NCBI GenBank assembly: GCA_947184155.2
Contig: CAMXCT020000901.1
Span: 130,001 to 194,000 of the forward strand
Origin: Cladocopium goreaui
Taxonomy: Eukaryota > Sar > Dinophyceae > Suessiales > Symbiodiniaceae
DNA length: 64,000 bases
Direction: 5' to 3'
The notes beneath the pieces are model-generated. The model did not search any database, was not told the origin of the DNA, and worked only from the letters and a program-made list of their open reading frames with translations. The translations under genes and the position numbers were made by a program. This document shows, one piece after another, positions 52,755 to 62,642 of this stretch; positions within the stretch are counted from its first letter, which is position 1, and every line of letters begins with the position of its first letter.

Positions 52755-52841
52755 CTGGCTGGTGGTTGAGCTCGCCCAAGCCCTCTGAAAAATCATGGAG
52801 TGAGTGAGTGAAAGTCAGTTGGGATGATGTTCCATTCCCAA
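52755..52841. mobile_element. foldback family 2, left half
   Basis: CTGGCTGGTGGTTGAGCTCG...TCAGTTGGGATGATGTTCCA is cut where a family-1 element begins at 52842, so family 1 probably inserted into it. Confidence 0.55.
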
Positions 52842-52950
52842 TATCCTCTGGTAAACTTTACAAAAAGCTATGGAAAATCACCATTGTTAATGGCTAAATT
52901 CACTATTTCGGGCCATTTTCCAGTTCGCTTTTTGTATGTTTACCAGGGTA
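52842..52950. mobile_element. foldback element family 1
   Basis: TATCCTCTGGTAAACTTTAC and TTTGTATGTTTACCAGGGTA enclose TTCACTATTTCGGGCCATTT. Confidence 0.75.
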
Positions 52951-53189
52951 TTGGGAAAGTCAGAAAAAAATCCATGGCCAACCAGTCACCACCAAGCAGT
53001 TTTTCATGGTGGATTTATGCATCGCCCTGATTGATGAGGCCCCCGGGTTTCCCGTGGGGGTTCCCGGGGGTTCCCGGGCCCCCCAGGTATGGTCGTTGGT
53101 TTATAACCCCCATGAAAAGTATAGTTTTCTATAGTTATATCATGTTATATCATGTTATACCTACCATAAACCATAAAAAATCAGCCACT

Positions 53190-53355
53190 GAAATAAGGCG
53201 TTTCTGAACGCTATCGACTGGGGACCCCATCCTGTAACAAAATCCGACGGTTTTATACTGCGCCCTGGGCGCTCTCTACTCCGGCTCTACCCCCATTTTT
53301 CGGGTGTCTGACCAGTCTTAGCATCCAATCCACCACGGCCCCCAATTCGGAAGAT
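53190..53355. other. exon-like island
   Basis: GC-rich, open in a plus frame with SCNKIRRFYTAPWALSTPAL. Strand and product unknown. Confidence 0.25.
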
Positions 53356-53490
53356 CCCCTTGAATCCCACGAAATCCTATGAGCCATCCTATTGGAATTC
53401 CCATGAATTCATCCATTTCAAATGCCAAATCCCACTATATAAATCCATCCCCCGAAATTCCATGTGATCTCATCCAAATCCATTTCAAAT

Positions 53491-53587
53491 GGGGATGGGT
53501 CAAAACCTATTATTACCATATTTGGCTGAAAAACCATCCAGTAACCATCTATTTTAGGGTACCTAAAGTACTAGGGTTTTGACCCAG
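53491..53587. mobile_element. foldback element family 3
   Basis: GGGGATGGGTCAAAACCTAT and CTAGGGTTTTGACCC face each other. Confidence 0.6.
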
Positions 53588-53649
53588 AACCAAATCTGAA
53601 ACTCATCCAAATCCCATCCCAAAGATCTAGAAATTTCAACCTCCACCCC

Positions 53650-53752
53650 ATCCCACCCCGGGCACCGAGGATGGAATCCGCGCGGCGTTCATGGCCTTGG
53701 CCGCCTGGGACGTCAAGGGCAAACCCACCGGCTCCGCATGGCCTCGGTGGTG
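53650..53752. other. exon-like GC-rich island
   Basis: Plus frame EDGIRAAFMALAAWDVKGKP, minus frame LPLTSQAAKAMNAARIPSSV. Clearly coding-like composition, but strand is ambiguous; it is followed at 53815 by a family-1 foldback. Confidence 0.35.
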
Positions 53753-53814
53753 ACAACGAATGGTGGGTTTTTGGCAGGCTGCCCTGCTGGGAATGCTGGG
53801 ATTTTCATGCGATT

Positions 53815-53920
53815 TACCCTCTGGTAAACGTTTACATAACTATGGAAAATCACCATTTTTAATGGGAAAATCCACTATTAATCACCATTTTCAATAGCTA
53901 TGTTAAATTACCAGAGGGTA
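53815..53920. mobile_element. foldback element family 1
   Basis: TACCCTCTGGTAAACGTTTA and TGTTAAATTACCAGAGGGTA with the standard interior. Confidence 0.88.
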
Positions 53921-54719
53921 ACCATCAAAAATAGGGTTTCATGGGATTCTGATGGGAGATAAATCCCGCTTGTAATTTGTGACATAGCGAACAACCAATA
54001 GAAATGGTGATGAACAACGTATAGAAATGGTGGTTTAACCACTAGAAATGGTGATTTTCCATGGTTTCATAGAGTTGATTTACCTATTAAACATGCAGAT
54101 CTTCGATAGCTATGTTGGTATTACCGGATGAAACTGTGGATAATTGGGGATTTCTTCACATGATTTAGTCAACCAGAATATAGATCACCAACCAGAATAA
54201 AAATGAATGGGGGATTTCACCTACCAGATTTTTTTTGATAACCCAGTTGTTAGATGTGCCAAATCCCGAAAAATGATCCCATGATGTTAAACCAGTGTTT
54301 TTCACAGCATGATGTAATTGGGATCTCCAGGGGATTTCAGAATGGGATTTTACCAACCATTTTTTGGGAATATCATTGGAATATCGCAGGATATAGACAG
54401 CCAACTCTATATGATATATGGTTTTTCAATGGAAATCGCAGTGAACATGCGGATGTTCGATGATTTGGTCAGAAAGAAAGCCAGCCAATACGTTTGACAC
54501 AGAGGATTTATGGGGGAATCAACCAACCCCCAGCCAGATGACCAGCGAAGAATCTATGATTGGGGGCTCTTCAAGCTTGGAAAATGGGGATTTGAGCATG
54601 GAAGAATCAGGAGTTGAGATGATTTAACCAATAAAAAGGATCATTCTTCAGCTAAAAAGCCAACCATGAAGAGCATATATCTCGATTTACCAAAAAAGGA
54701 CCACAAAGATAATAGATCT
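53921..54719. other. AT-rich intergenic or intronic DNA
   Basis: Decayed family-1 words at 54000-54130 (GTTGATTTACCTATTAAACA). I see no gene. Confidence 0.4.
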
Positions 54720-54733
54720 ACAGTAAGTGGTTT
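54720..54733. repeat. Penelope-like element target duplication (left)
   Basis: ACAGTAAGTGGTTT, repeated exactly at 60485-60498. Confidence 0.85.
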
Positions 54734-55423
54734 CAAGCGCTTTTACTCACTGTTTTTTTCTCCAGGCAGGGTAGCGGCCGGGGCGTCTGGACTTTGAGCA
54801 CCGCATGGTACGACGTGGCCCCTAGCATGGTTTTCACCAATGCTTACCCTGGCTTTAAGCCAAAATGTAATTCACGAGATTCCATCGTGCAAATAAGTGA
54901 ACGATATGTATGATGCAATCACAAATCAGGATGAAAGAAGCAAACCCAGCAAAGTGGGACAATTCAACTGGGCCGAGCATTCAGCTGATGACTCATGCCA
55001 AACAAATCGTCAACTAGCAGTGGATATCTCTGCACCAAATTTCTTTAAACCAACCAAATTGACAACACCTTCAGTGCTCACAAAATGGCCGTCGCACTAA
55101 AAGGTTCGTGCAAGGAAAAGGGGTTGAAGCATTGTGGCCACTGAACAAAAGGCTTCTACTTTGCAACTGCTTCCAGCCAAATCCGTAATCCAAAAGAGGA
55201 CGTCTCATCAGAAAACCGGTGCATGCTGCAGATAAACACAGCGCTCTAGCCATATAGCCCGCATCATAGCCAAAGGTGTTGGCCAGAATAGCATTAGTCA
55301 CTGGGTAATCAAAAGCAATGGTTTTCAGAGCAGAGAGGTATGGAATGGGCCAGATCTGACCAAGGGCCCCTGTGCTACACTGCGAAGCTCCGAAAGAAAC
55401 TCCACAGATAAATGCACAACAAC
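54733..55423 (-). repeat. Penelope-like element terminal direct repeat (3' copy)
   Basis: About 691 bp, from TCAAGCGCTTTTACTCACTG to AATGCACAACAAC, indistinguishable by eye from 59779-60469. Long direct terminal repeats without TG/CA ends are typical of Penelope-like elements (pseudo-LTRs). Confidence 0.88.
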
Positions 55424-55529
55424 CTGTGGCAGAAACTATGAAGACGCCCACCCATGATCCAAAAAACGGAAGGGATGGTGGCAAAGGAAGATCGCTCCTT
55501 GCAGTATTTCGCCCTTCACACAGCCCCAC
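55071..55529 (-). CDS. Penelope-like element, possible third ORF in the terminal repeat
   Basis: A 152-codon frame, most of it inside the 3' terminal repeat. Its body (CAFICGVSFGASQC, then IAFDYPVTNAILANTFGYDA and ARALCLSAACTGFLMRR) recurs at 60117-60530 with a different N-terminus. It looks hydrophobic and membrane-like. It may be a chance frame in a conserved untranslated repeat. No homology recognised. Confidence 0.3.
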   Translation of the reverse strand: MGLCEGRNTARSDLPLPPSLPFFGSWVGVFIVSATGCCAFICGVSFGASQCSTGALGQIWPIPYLSALKTIAFDYPVTNAILANTFGYDAGYMARALCLSAACTGFLMRRPLLDYGFGWKQLQSRSLLFSGHNASTPFPCTNLLVRRPFCEH

Positions 55530-55541
55530 AGCATCATCCCC

Positions 55542-56315
55542 TCAAGCAGTTGAAAATTCAGCAATCGCATTCTTCAAGCCCTGCACGAGCTTGTGCGCCA
55601 TTGCAGGTTTCGATCTGGGAGCCCCACCGCGGCGGCACACCTTTCTGTAAAGCTCTTTCAGCACACTTTCCTCCTCACTGGCCAGAGTTTCCTCAAGCTC
55701 CAGCCATGTCACGGTCTTTTTGACTTTCTCATACCCATCCAGTGTGTGAAAAACTGCCATGCGATCAGGTGGTGTGAGCTGATCTTTGGTGTCTCCCAGT
55801 GCCACAGACCCATCTGGCATGTGCTGCGTGGAACCGGCTTTCAAAGGCGCACTCCTCACCCCTTCTGCAGCAATAGCACGTACTTCGGCCAAGAGAGCTT
55901 CTTTTTGAGCTTGAGCATCCCTGTCTGCCTTTTCTTTGCGGAGTGCTTCAAGCTCAGCTTGCAATCTGGAGTCCATAGCACTACTTTGGGGTAGATCCTT
56001 CCGGCTACGGCGGTTCTTGACTGATGGTGAAGAAGAACTGGATGATGATGACATGGATCTGTTGCGTCGCCGCTTCTTGTCCTTTTTGCTCTTCCTGTCT
56101 TTTCGTGAGCTGCTGCGCCCAACATGATCAACCTCAATGCGGACAGTCTGCGGCTGGAAGGGAGGGCGCTGAGACCCATCGCTCCAGTTTTGCCATCTTC
56201 CACCATTGGAGTTGCTGCCATACGATCGCTGGGACCAACCCTTACCACTATAGCCCCAGCCAGCATGCGCAAGCCACAAATGCAGGAAGAGGAGGGTCAA
56301 AACAAACTTCACCAT
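55542..56315 (-). CDS. Penelope-like element ORF2, basic/RS-like protein
   Basis: A 257-codon ATG frame starts 34 bp after the RT stop. The hydrophobic N-terminus (VLTLLFLHLWLAHA) resembles a signal or anchor. A G/S/W-rich stretch (GWGYSGKGWSQRSYG) follows, then a strongly basic, serine-rich tract (KKDKKRRRNRSMSSSSSS) like a nuclear-localisation or RNA-binding region. A predicted coiled coil (LQAELEALRKEKADRDAQAQ) precedes a charged C-terminus. It could serve as a gag-like nucleic-acid-binding protein. No family recognised. Position and orientation imply it belongs to the element. Confidence 0.6.
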   Translation of the reverse strand: MVKFVLTLLFLHLWLAHAGWGYSGKGWSQRSYGSNSNGGRWQNWSDGSQRPPFQPQTVRIEVDHVGRSSSRKDRKSKKDKKRRRNRSMSSSSSSSSPSVKNRRSRKDLPQSSAMDSRLQAELEALRKEKADRDAQAQKEALLAEVRAIAAEGVRSAPLKAGSTQHMPDGSVALGDTKDQLTPPDRMAVFHTLDGYEKVKKTVTWLELEETLASEEESVLKELYRKVCRRGGAPRSKPAMAHKLVQGLKNAIAEFSTA

Positions 56316-56349
56316 GGCTGCTCAAAAGCTGTGCACAATTCCGCAAAGC

Positions 56350-59300
56350 CTATTGAGTAAGAGCAGCTCCGTCGCCACATATGTCCCTACTCATGTCTTT
56401 GAACATTTGGGCACAAACCACTGTTTTCATAAAAGCAATTTCTTCGTGAACCGAACTCTTGTACATGCTGAAAACCAAATTTCTCAAACGCCTTCGTCCA
56501 ACATGTTGCCGTAAAAGGCAAACCATTTGAAAGCACAAATCTTCCTGCCACACTATTTCAGTCAGTTGCAGCTGCTGATATCTGGAAAGCCTTGCCCAAA
56601 ACAAATTTCGTAGTCTTTGTTGGGTAACATCCCAGGGTGGAGGAATCCGGAAAGGTGTGCTCTTCAAACCTAGGCAAATAGTGTCCAAGTTGATTTCCAT
56701 GTCCAGCCATGTCAAAGTGCGAGAGTTGGGGCCAGGGTCAAAGGGAACCTTGTAGATAAAGGCAGGAAGCGCACATAGACAGTCATAGCACCATGCACGT
56801 GAGAGAATAAGTAGATCATCAATGTATCTACGACAAACAAGCAAGTTAGTCCATCGCACCCCAGGTATAAAGAAACCAGATTGCCGTTGAGAAGATACAG
56901 ATGAAGTCCATGCACTCTCATCACACGCAAGTACATATCCAGAGGCCACGCGGCTGAGTAAGCCCCCAATCGGGAGACCGCTGAGTCTGAAAACCATGTT
57001 ACCCACATAACAAAAACAAACCATGACAGAAGCCCAAAAACATTGGAGGAGGTCATCAAAGCAAAAGGTCACAGATTTTAGTCGAAAAAGGCCAGCAGTG
57101 CCACCGAGGAACCCGTGAACTTTTCGAGTCTTGAGAACTGTCACAGTGTTCTGACCAGTACGCGCAGAAACATCATGCATAATCTCCCGAACAGAAGCCA
57201 AGGCATCATGGGGTTTCACCATTTCAAAGAATTGACCGGCATCACAAACAACCCCATTCAAGTCACGCTTGAGATGCCCACACCGCTGGCAAGTGTTGCA
57301 ACATTGCCCAGGTTGCAATCCATGGATATCAGCAAGCAAATTGGTCGATGCACAGGACATGTCACGTACTTCGAATCCTTTACCAGAGGCTCTAAGGATG
57401 ACATCCAAGCCGCGTCCAACAAACCGCCAATTCCTCCTGGCAGGCCACCTACAGTAAGAAATGACTTTGCGGCAGCATGAATGCCATAGTTTCCTACACA
57501 CCCGGCCAGTACCGCCATAGCATTTTGACTTCACTGTCACATACACATATGGAAGCCACATGATATCAGCATCAAGCTGCAGCCACCTGTGCAAACCCTC
57601 CGGGACAATGCGAAGTAAAGTCAAAGCAGTGATGACATTAGCTTCCTGGACAGAAAGAGGACACTGCTTCCATGTAGGCGCCAGGATGGCATACATCAGC
57701 AACATAGTAACATAGCAAGCAGGAGGTATCAACCACATGCAAGCACGGTCCTTGTCATCTGGGACCCGCACCAAGGAATCATCACAACGCATGTCATGAG
57801 TGTATGTAGCAAACTCAACATGGGACATGTCAAGGCGGCTGGCCGCTAAGGTATATGCACGAGATGAAAACAACTCGCGTTGTGCCTTTGCAGTTGGACA
57901 CTTGCAGCGACCCAGCCCTGACCAGCAACTCCAATTGTTAAGCAAGCCAACAATATCATGGCAAATTTCATGTACCGTACGCCGCTTAGCAGTGTCAATA
58001 TGAGCTTCAACCTTCTTCATATTAAACCCAGACAGGCCAGCTGCCAGGGTGGCATCATCAAAATCAAGTGCGCTCCGGACATCTGCCTTGCGGGCAAACT
58101 GTGCATGCGACAGATCATCACGGAAAGTGCGCCGGCGACCCACGACCACACGCGTTTTCTTCAAGACCCATGTGCAAACGGATTTCGACCATTTCTTGCA
58201 GTTGCGCGCCATGGAAAAGGTAAGTCTACGAACAACACCAACTAAGTACTTCTCAGGCACCGTCATAGTGTACAATGCTTTGCTGGGGAGCCCTTCGAGA
58301 CGCAAGATTTGCCGCACAGCTGCAAAAGCCAACCGTCTCCTCCCAGGAGCATCAATGTTTTTGCAAAGGCCGTCCAAAACCACACCAACCGAGTCACATG
58401 CCCAAGCGCGACGCAAACGACACAAGTCAAGTCGGCAAGACTTGCAAGACAGCCAAAGTGCCACAAGTCGACGCTGGCCACGCTCGTACAAATTGACAGG
58501 GCCAAACTGGCCAAAAGCTAGCCAAAAAATCTTCTGTTGGAACCTATAAGCCTCATGGAAAGACATGGACCAAAGAAAGGCACAACCATCATGTTGTTGT
58601 TGTCGCTGTCGTCCCCACAATAGTCTTTCAGCACGAGCCAACATGTTTTTCCACACAACACCGGACCATATAGATCCAACAGAAGGCACTCCAGGAGTAA
58701 GCCCTTTCTGACGGAGGCGGATAAATTTTGGAGGCCTCTTCCTACGCCTAGGAAACTTCACGCCGCAATGTTTGGGAGCTGCAGGTACAAAGTTCGCATT
58801 GGGTCGAAAAGACTGTATAAGCAAACTTTCGGCAGCGCGTATCATGGGTTCTTCACCACAATGTACCGGAAACCACAACGTCTTCCAGAGCGGCATCCGC
58901 CTGGCCAACTTGTATCTCAAAAAGCGCGCATGAGGGGCATGCTGCCGACGACAAAGGACCAAATGCTCAAACAAACGCTGGACCGGTCCAACATGTTCAG
59001 AACCTGTACGATGCAATCTAGCTATCCCAATGTATTGAAAACTCCTTGCAAACCAAAGATACAAGCAAAAGCCACGATCCAAGTATGTAGAAAAAATCTC
59101 CCGGTACCATGCAACCAGCTCCAAAGCATAATGAGTATCACCTATCAAAGCCATTTGTACATTCACAGTAAGCAGGGGCCACATACTTTTGGCCACCCTG
59201 CAATGCAAGTTTGCATGAAACCAAACCAATGTCTTTGCTACGAAAAGAATTGCAGCCAATCGTTCTAGCACTGCCACCTTTCGCTTCCACCGCATATGTG

Positions 59301-59709
59301 GGGGGATTAGGAAACCAAGCAAAAGTTCCAAACAACAGTCACAACATTTCAAAAACTTGGCACAATTCCCCGTGAAGCTTAAGCAGTTGAGGACCTCAAG
59401 CCAAACAAGGTCACAGACACGGCGGCAAAGATCTTCCAGCATCTGCTGCTCAAAGTGTATGTACTGATCAGGCCAGTCCCACTGAAAAGGCTTGCTCACT
59501 GCCGAGGTCACATTGACAGCAACCAAATACATGATGAATCCGGAGGATGCATGTACATACCATGTAGGGCCATACTTGTTAGTCACATTCTTGATCAAGG
59601 CAACCATTTTCTCAAAGAATACGCTGGAAAATGAATATGAAGATAAAGGACACGGAATATGGAAGAGAGGAAGCAAGCGAGCCAGAAAAAACCAGTATAC
59701 TTGCACCAC
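56350..59709 (-). CDS. Penelope-like reverse transcriptase with N-terminal GIY-YIG nuclease
   Basis: A 1,119-codon frame from ATG; a second Met at ~35 could be the start. GIY-YIG-like module ~218-305: YIGIARLHR near 225, an R..EH pair (VQRLFEHL) and a Glu in AESLLIQSFRPNANF near 296, the usual Y/R/H/E pattern. A basic linker (PRRRKRPPKF) and a large central region with Cys-rich spots (GRCKCP near 600; CNTCQRCGH near 808) follow. The RT has DAGQFFEM (motif A, near 823), GLPIGGLLS and RYIDDLLIL (motif C, near 963). No RNase H or LTR-type integrase. The frame is uninterrupted. Chance similarity of the GIY-YIG part is possible, but its residues are spaced as expected. Confidence 0.82.
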   Translation of the reverse strand: MVQVYWFFLARLLPLFHIPCPLSSYSFSSVFFEKMVALIKNVTNKYGPTWYVHASSGFIMYLVAVNVTSAVSKPFQWDWPDQYIHFEQQMLEDLCRRVCDLVWLEVLNCLSFTGNCAKFLKCCDCCLELLLGFLIPPHMRWKRKVAVLERLAAILFVAKTLVWFHANLHCRVAKSMWPLLTVNVQMALIGDTHYALELVAWYREIFSTYLDRGFCLYLWFARSFQYIGIARLHRTGSEHVGPVQRLFEHLVLCRRQHAPHARFLRYKLARRMPLWKTLWFPVHCGEEPMIRAAESLLIQSFRPNANFVPAAPKHCGVKFPRRRKRPPKFIRLRQKGLTPGVPSVGSIWSGVVWKNMLARAERLLWGRQRQQQHDGCAFLWSMSFHEAYRFQQKIFWLAFGQFGPVNLYERGQRRLVALWLSCKSCRLDLCRLRRAWACDSVGVVLDGLCKNIDAPGRRRLAFAAVRQILRLEGLPSKALYTMTVPEKYLVGVVRRLTFSMARNCKKWSKSVCTWVLKKTRVVVGRRRTFRDDLSHAQFARKADVRSALDFDDATLAAGLSGFNMKKVEAHIDTAKRRTVHEICHDIVGLLNNWSCWSGLGRCKCPTAKAQRELFSSRAYTLAASRLDMSHVEFATYTHDMRCDDSLVRVPDDKDRACMWLIPPACYVTMLLMYAILAPTWKQCPLSVQEANVITALTLLRIVPEGLHRWLQLDADIMWLPYVYVTVKSKCYGGTGRVCRKLWHSCCRKVISYCRWPARRNWRFVGRGLDVILRASGKGFEVRDMSCASTNLLADIHGLQPGQCCNTCQRCGHLKRDLNGVVCDAGQFFEMVKPHDALASVREIMHDVSARTGQNTVTVLKTRKVHGFLGGTAGLFRLKSVTFCFDDLLQCFWASVMVCFCYVGNMVFRLSGLPIGGLLSRVASGYVLACDESAWTSSVSSQRQSGFFIPGVRWTNLLVCRRYIDDLLILSRAWCYDCLCALPAFIYKVPFDPGPNSRTLTWLDMEINLDTICLGLKSTPFRIPPPWDVTQQRLRNLFWARLSRYQQLQLTEIVWQEDLCFQMVCLLRQHVGRRRLRNLVFSMYKSSVHEEIAFMKTVVCAQMFKDMSRDICGDGAALTQ

Positions 59710-59778
59710 TCAGACTTCTCCAGCACCCGTAGCAAGGAGTCCAAACTCCCGACCGGTTTGTGCCAGGGATGCACTGTC

Positions 59779-60469
59779 TCAAGCGCTTTTACTCACTGTT
59801 TTTTTCTCCAGGCAGGGTAGCGGCCGGGGCGTCTGGACTTTGAGCACCGCATGGTACGACGTGGCCCCTAGCATGGTTTTCACCAATGCTTACCCTGGCT
59901 TTAAGCCAAAATGTAATTCACGAGATTCCATCGTGCAAATAAGTGAACGATATGTATGATGCAATCACAAATCAGGATGAAAGAAGCAAACCCAGCAAAG
60001 TGGGACAATTCAACTGGGCCGAGCATTCAGCTGATGACTCATGCCAAACAAATCGTCAACTAGCAGTGGATATCTCTGCACCAAATTTCTTTAAACCAAC
60101 CAAATTGACAACACCTTCAGTGCTCACAAAATGGCCGTCGCACTAAAAGGTTCGTGCAAGGAAAAGGGGTTGAAGCATTGTGGCCACTGAACAAAAGGCT
60201 TCTACTTTGCAACTGCTTCCAGCCAAATCCGTAATCCAAAAGAGGACGTCTCATCAGAAAACCGGTGCATGCTGCAGATAAACACAGCGCTCTAGCCATA
60301 TAGCCCGCATCATAGCCAAAGGTGTTGGCCAGAATAGCATTAGTCACTGGGTAATCAAAAGCAATGGTTTTCAGAGCAGAGAGGTATGGAATGGGCCAGA
60401 TCTGACCAAGGGCCCCTGTGCTACACTGCGAAGCTCCGAAAGAAACTCCACAGATAAATGCACAACAAC
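59779..60469 (-). repeat. Penelope-like element terminal direct repeat (5' copy)
   Basis: Matches 54733-55423 by eye without differences. It is followed by a 20-odd bp tandem repeat of AACTCCACAGATAAATGCAC before the target duplication. Confidence 0.88.
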
Positions 60470-60484
60470 TCCACAGATAAATGC

Positions 60485-60498
60485 ACAGTAAGTGGTTT
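60485..60498. repeat. Penelope-like element target duplication (right)
   Basis: ACAGTAAGTGGTTT, identical to 54720-54733. Confidence 0.85.
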
Positions 60499-60783
60499 GA
60501 ACATGAAGAAAACGGATCTCTTTTAACCATGGAATTGCAACAGTTAACACGAATTCATAAGGAAATAGGTATTATATATGATTTGACCACGAAACATGTT
60601 CGATTTCGCCAGGTATATGTCGAATTATGTCGAGATCTTTCGAGATCGACCGGCCCACTTTTTCATCCATTGCCCTAGGAAATCCACAATCAATAATCCC
60701 CAAATGTGTCTTTTGTTTTGAATTGTGGGTATTTTACCCAGAACCTCCAAGAACCCAAAATTGGTGTGTTACCCCATTTTTAG

Positions 60784-60892
60784 ACCTACTGTGGACGGAA
60801 GAAATCCGGCACCACCGAAAGGATGGTTGAACCCCTATAAATAATATGGATAAACCACCTATCAACTGCTGCAGGATTTCGAAACCATCCAC
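60784..60892. repeat. diverged copy of the array-1 hairpin motif
   Basis: TACTGTGGACGGAAGAAATC, then CGGCACCACC, and downstream GCTGCAGGATTTCGAAACC resemble the GGAAGAAATCCTGCACCAC / GTGGTGCAGGATTTCTTCC arms of the array 50 kb away. Confidence 0.5.
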
Positions 60893-61459
60893 CGTAAGTT
60901 TAGTACTTTTCCCAATTCTCCTGGGGTTTTTCTGAGGCTCATTCGGTACCCCAACAAATGGGATAATGTTGCCGCCAAATGCTTGATCGGGGATACCTGA
61001 TTGATATAGTAATCAAACGTGAATTGCTGGAAAGTCCCTCAGTTAGTTTGATGATTTTCCCAGCTGCAAACCACTGCCATGTTTCACTGCCATGTTTGAT
61101 TACCAAAGGGTAATTACACTCTTTGTTGCTTAAGGTTTAATTCCCACATTAGTGTTGCCTGAATCTCGAAACTCCCGAATCTTGCTGCTGAATTCCTCTT
61201 GTTTTATGCTCAACTCCCGATTTTTTGTTGCTTCAGTCACCATGTTTCTTCCTGAAATACCAGGATTGTATCAACTTAAGTCGTTTATTCATGAGAGTAC
61301 CACAACTTCAACAGGGTTTAACTATATCGGAAACCCCAAAAAGGTTGGCCTAGATTTCCAGCTTTCCAAGCTTTCTATGACTTAGGGTTGCTATAAATTC
61401 AACACCATCATAGTAACCCTAAGTCATAGATAGAAATGTTGGTATATATTGCTGACTAT
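60893..61459. other. AT-rich DNA with an inverted word
   Basis: CTATGACTTAGGGTTGCTAT (61375) and its near complement TAGTAACCCTAAGTCATAG (61411) form a short foldback. No gene seen. Confidence 0.4.
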
Positions 61460-61670
61460 GGGCTTTCTATAGTCAGCGATCCAGCCCATGATTTGTTCTA
61501 CCGAGTCGCGCTTGGCGCGCAGGCAGTAGGTCTGGGGCGCATGGGTTGCACCATGGCATAGCAGGACATAGGGAAAGCTGCACCTCAGCAGACAACCTGA
61601 AGGGATCTTTGACCAAGAACAACTTTGCAAATTCACCAAGAAAACCGAGGATCTCTGTGTGATGCGGGGT
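61460..61670 (-). CDS. candidate minus exon(s)
   Basis: After acceptor ATCACACAG two minus frames are open: EILGFLGEFAKLFLVKDPFR and LLCHGATHAPQTYCLRAKRD. GC-rich compared with the flanks. Probably one real exon; which frame is uncertain and no family is recognised. Confidence 0.38.
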
Positions 61671-61764
61671 AAGTTGCTTGACTTCAATTGGAATAATTCT
61701 TGAGTTTATGGTCCATGTGAATAACTATATATATAATTATATATAGTAATAAGGGCTTATGATA

Positions 61765-62006
61765 TAGGGCAACAACAGCAACAACAACAACAACAACAAC
61801 AACAACAAGAAGGGCAAATCCCCACATGATGGTGGAGAAGTTATGACACGTCACGTGGCATTTCTGCTGGCGCAAACGCGCCCCAGCGGGGGGATGGGGT
61901 GTTTTTTCGAGGTGACTGAGGTGGTGGATGATGGAATTTCACCAATCATCGAAAGACCAAGAGCCATAACCCACATGCAACCCATGGTGCTGGAATATTT
62001 ATGAAA
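61765..62006 (+). other. CAA/AAC microsatellite running into an open frame
   Basis: An (AAC)n tract (61770-61806) reads as poly-Asn on the plus strand. The frame then stays open ~65 codons (VMTRHVAFLLAQTRPSGG, FFEVTEVVDDGISPIIERP). Could be an exon with a homopolymer tract; strand uncertain. Confidence 0.28.
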
Positions 62007-62316
62007 CATGTGCCCGCAAAATCACCCAGTCAGACGTAGGTTTTTTATATACCAGCACCACGGGAAACGCATATGGGGTAAGTATACAACCATCAATGAC
62101 CGGGATTAGTTCGCAGGTACCATCCAACTAGGCTCCCGGAGATCCCTTAGAAATCACCATTTATCCAGGTGTTCGGTGCCTGGCTGATCGATGGATGGGT
62201 AGGATTCACCCGGGTTTTACGTCGTAAAATTGGACGCCTCCGGGGATTTTTGGTGTTGGAAAGACCCCTGGCAATGTCTCAAATCCATAAGATCAACAAA
62301 AACTGCTCGAATCATC

Positions 62317-62420
62317 TACCCTCTGGTAAACTAACATAACTATGGAAAATCACCATTTTTAATGGGAAAACTCACTATAAATGGCCATGTTCAATAGCCA
62401 TGTTGGTTTACCAGAGGGTA
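62317..62420. mobile_element. foldback element family 1
   Basis: TACCCTCTGGTAAACTAACA and TGTTG-GTTTACCAGAGGGTA with the standard interior. A plus frame to its left (VGFTRVLRRKIGRLRGFLVL) is open right up to CTG|GTAAAC. Confidence 0.88.
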
Positions 62421-62642
62421 TTCGTCATGAAATGATGGTAAAATATCTTCACTCTTTCTGATGAAATCCTCTTGAATCCCTAGTGTTTCAGGAAAAAAAG
62501 ACCTATGTTCCATGGCTAGATCCAATGTTTGTTTAACAGGGGTTGGTAGATGTCCAAAATAAACATCACCCAACTCTTTTTTGGGATATAATCTTCAACA
62601 CATATTTCAAGGTGATGTCCAAAATCCCCAAAAAGGGACATT

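Larger units (their letters stand above)
54734..60484 (-). mobile_element. complete Penelope-like retroelement with N-terminal GIY-YIG
   Basis: A 5,751 bp minus-strand element carries a reverse transcriptase with an upstream GIY-YIG-like nuclease domain, a second ORF, identical ~690 bp direct terminal repeats and an exact 14 bp target duplication. Canonical Penelope elements have GIY-YIG at the C-terminus. The permuted order seen here is known from the Chlamys/Naiad lineage of protists, green algae and invertebrates. Intact ORFs and identical repeats indicate recent activity. Confidence 0.85.

Noticed and set aside
54840..54875. CATTTTGGCTTAAAG (minus strand) resembling a dinoflagellate spliced-leader relic
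   Set aside because: Only about 10 contiguous bases match the leader 3' half and it sits within an imperfect inverted word; chance is likely.
55203..55211. CTGATGAG on the minus strand in the Penelope-like terminal repeat, like a hammerhead ribozyme core
   Set aside because: No paired stem II followed by GAAA could be found nearby; the string also lies within an open frame.
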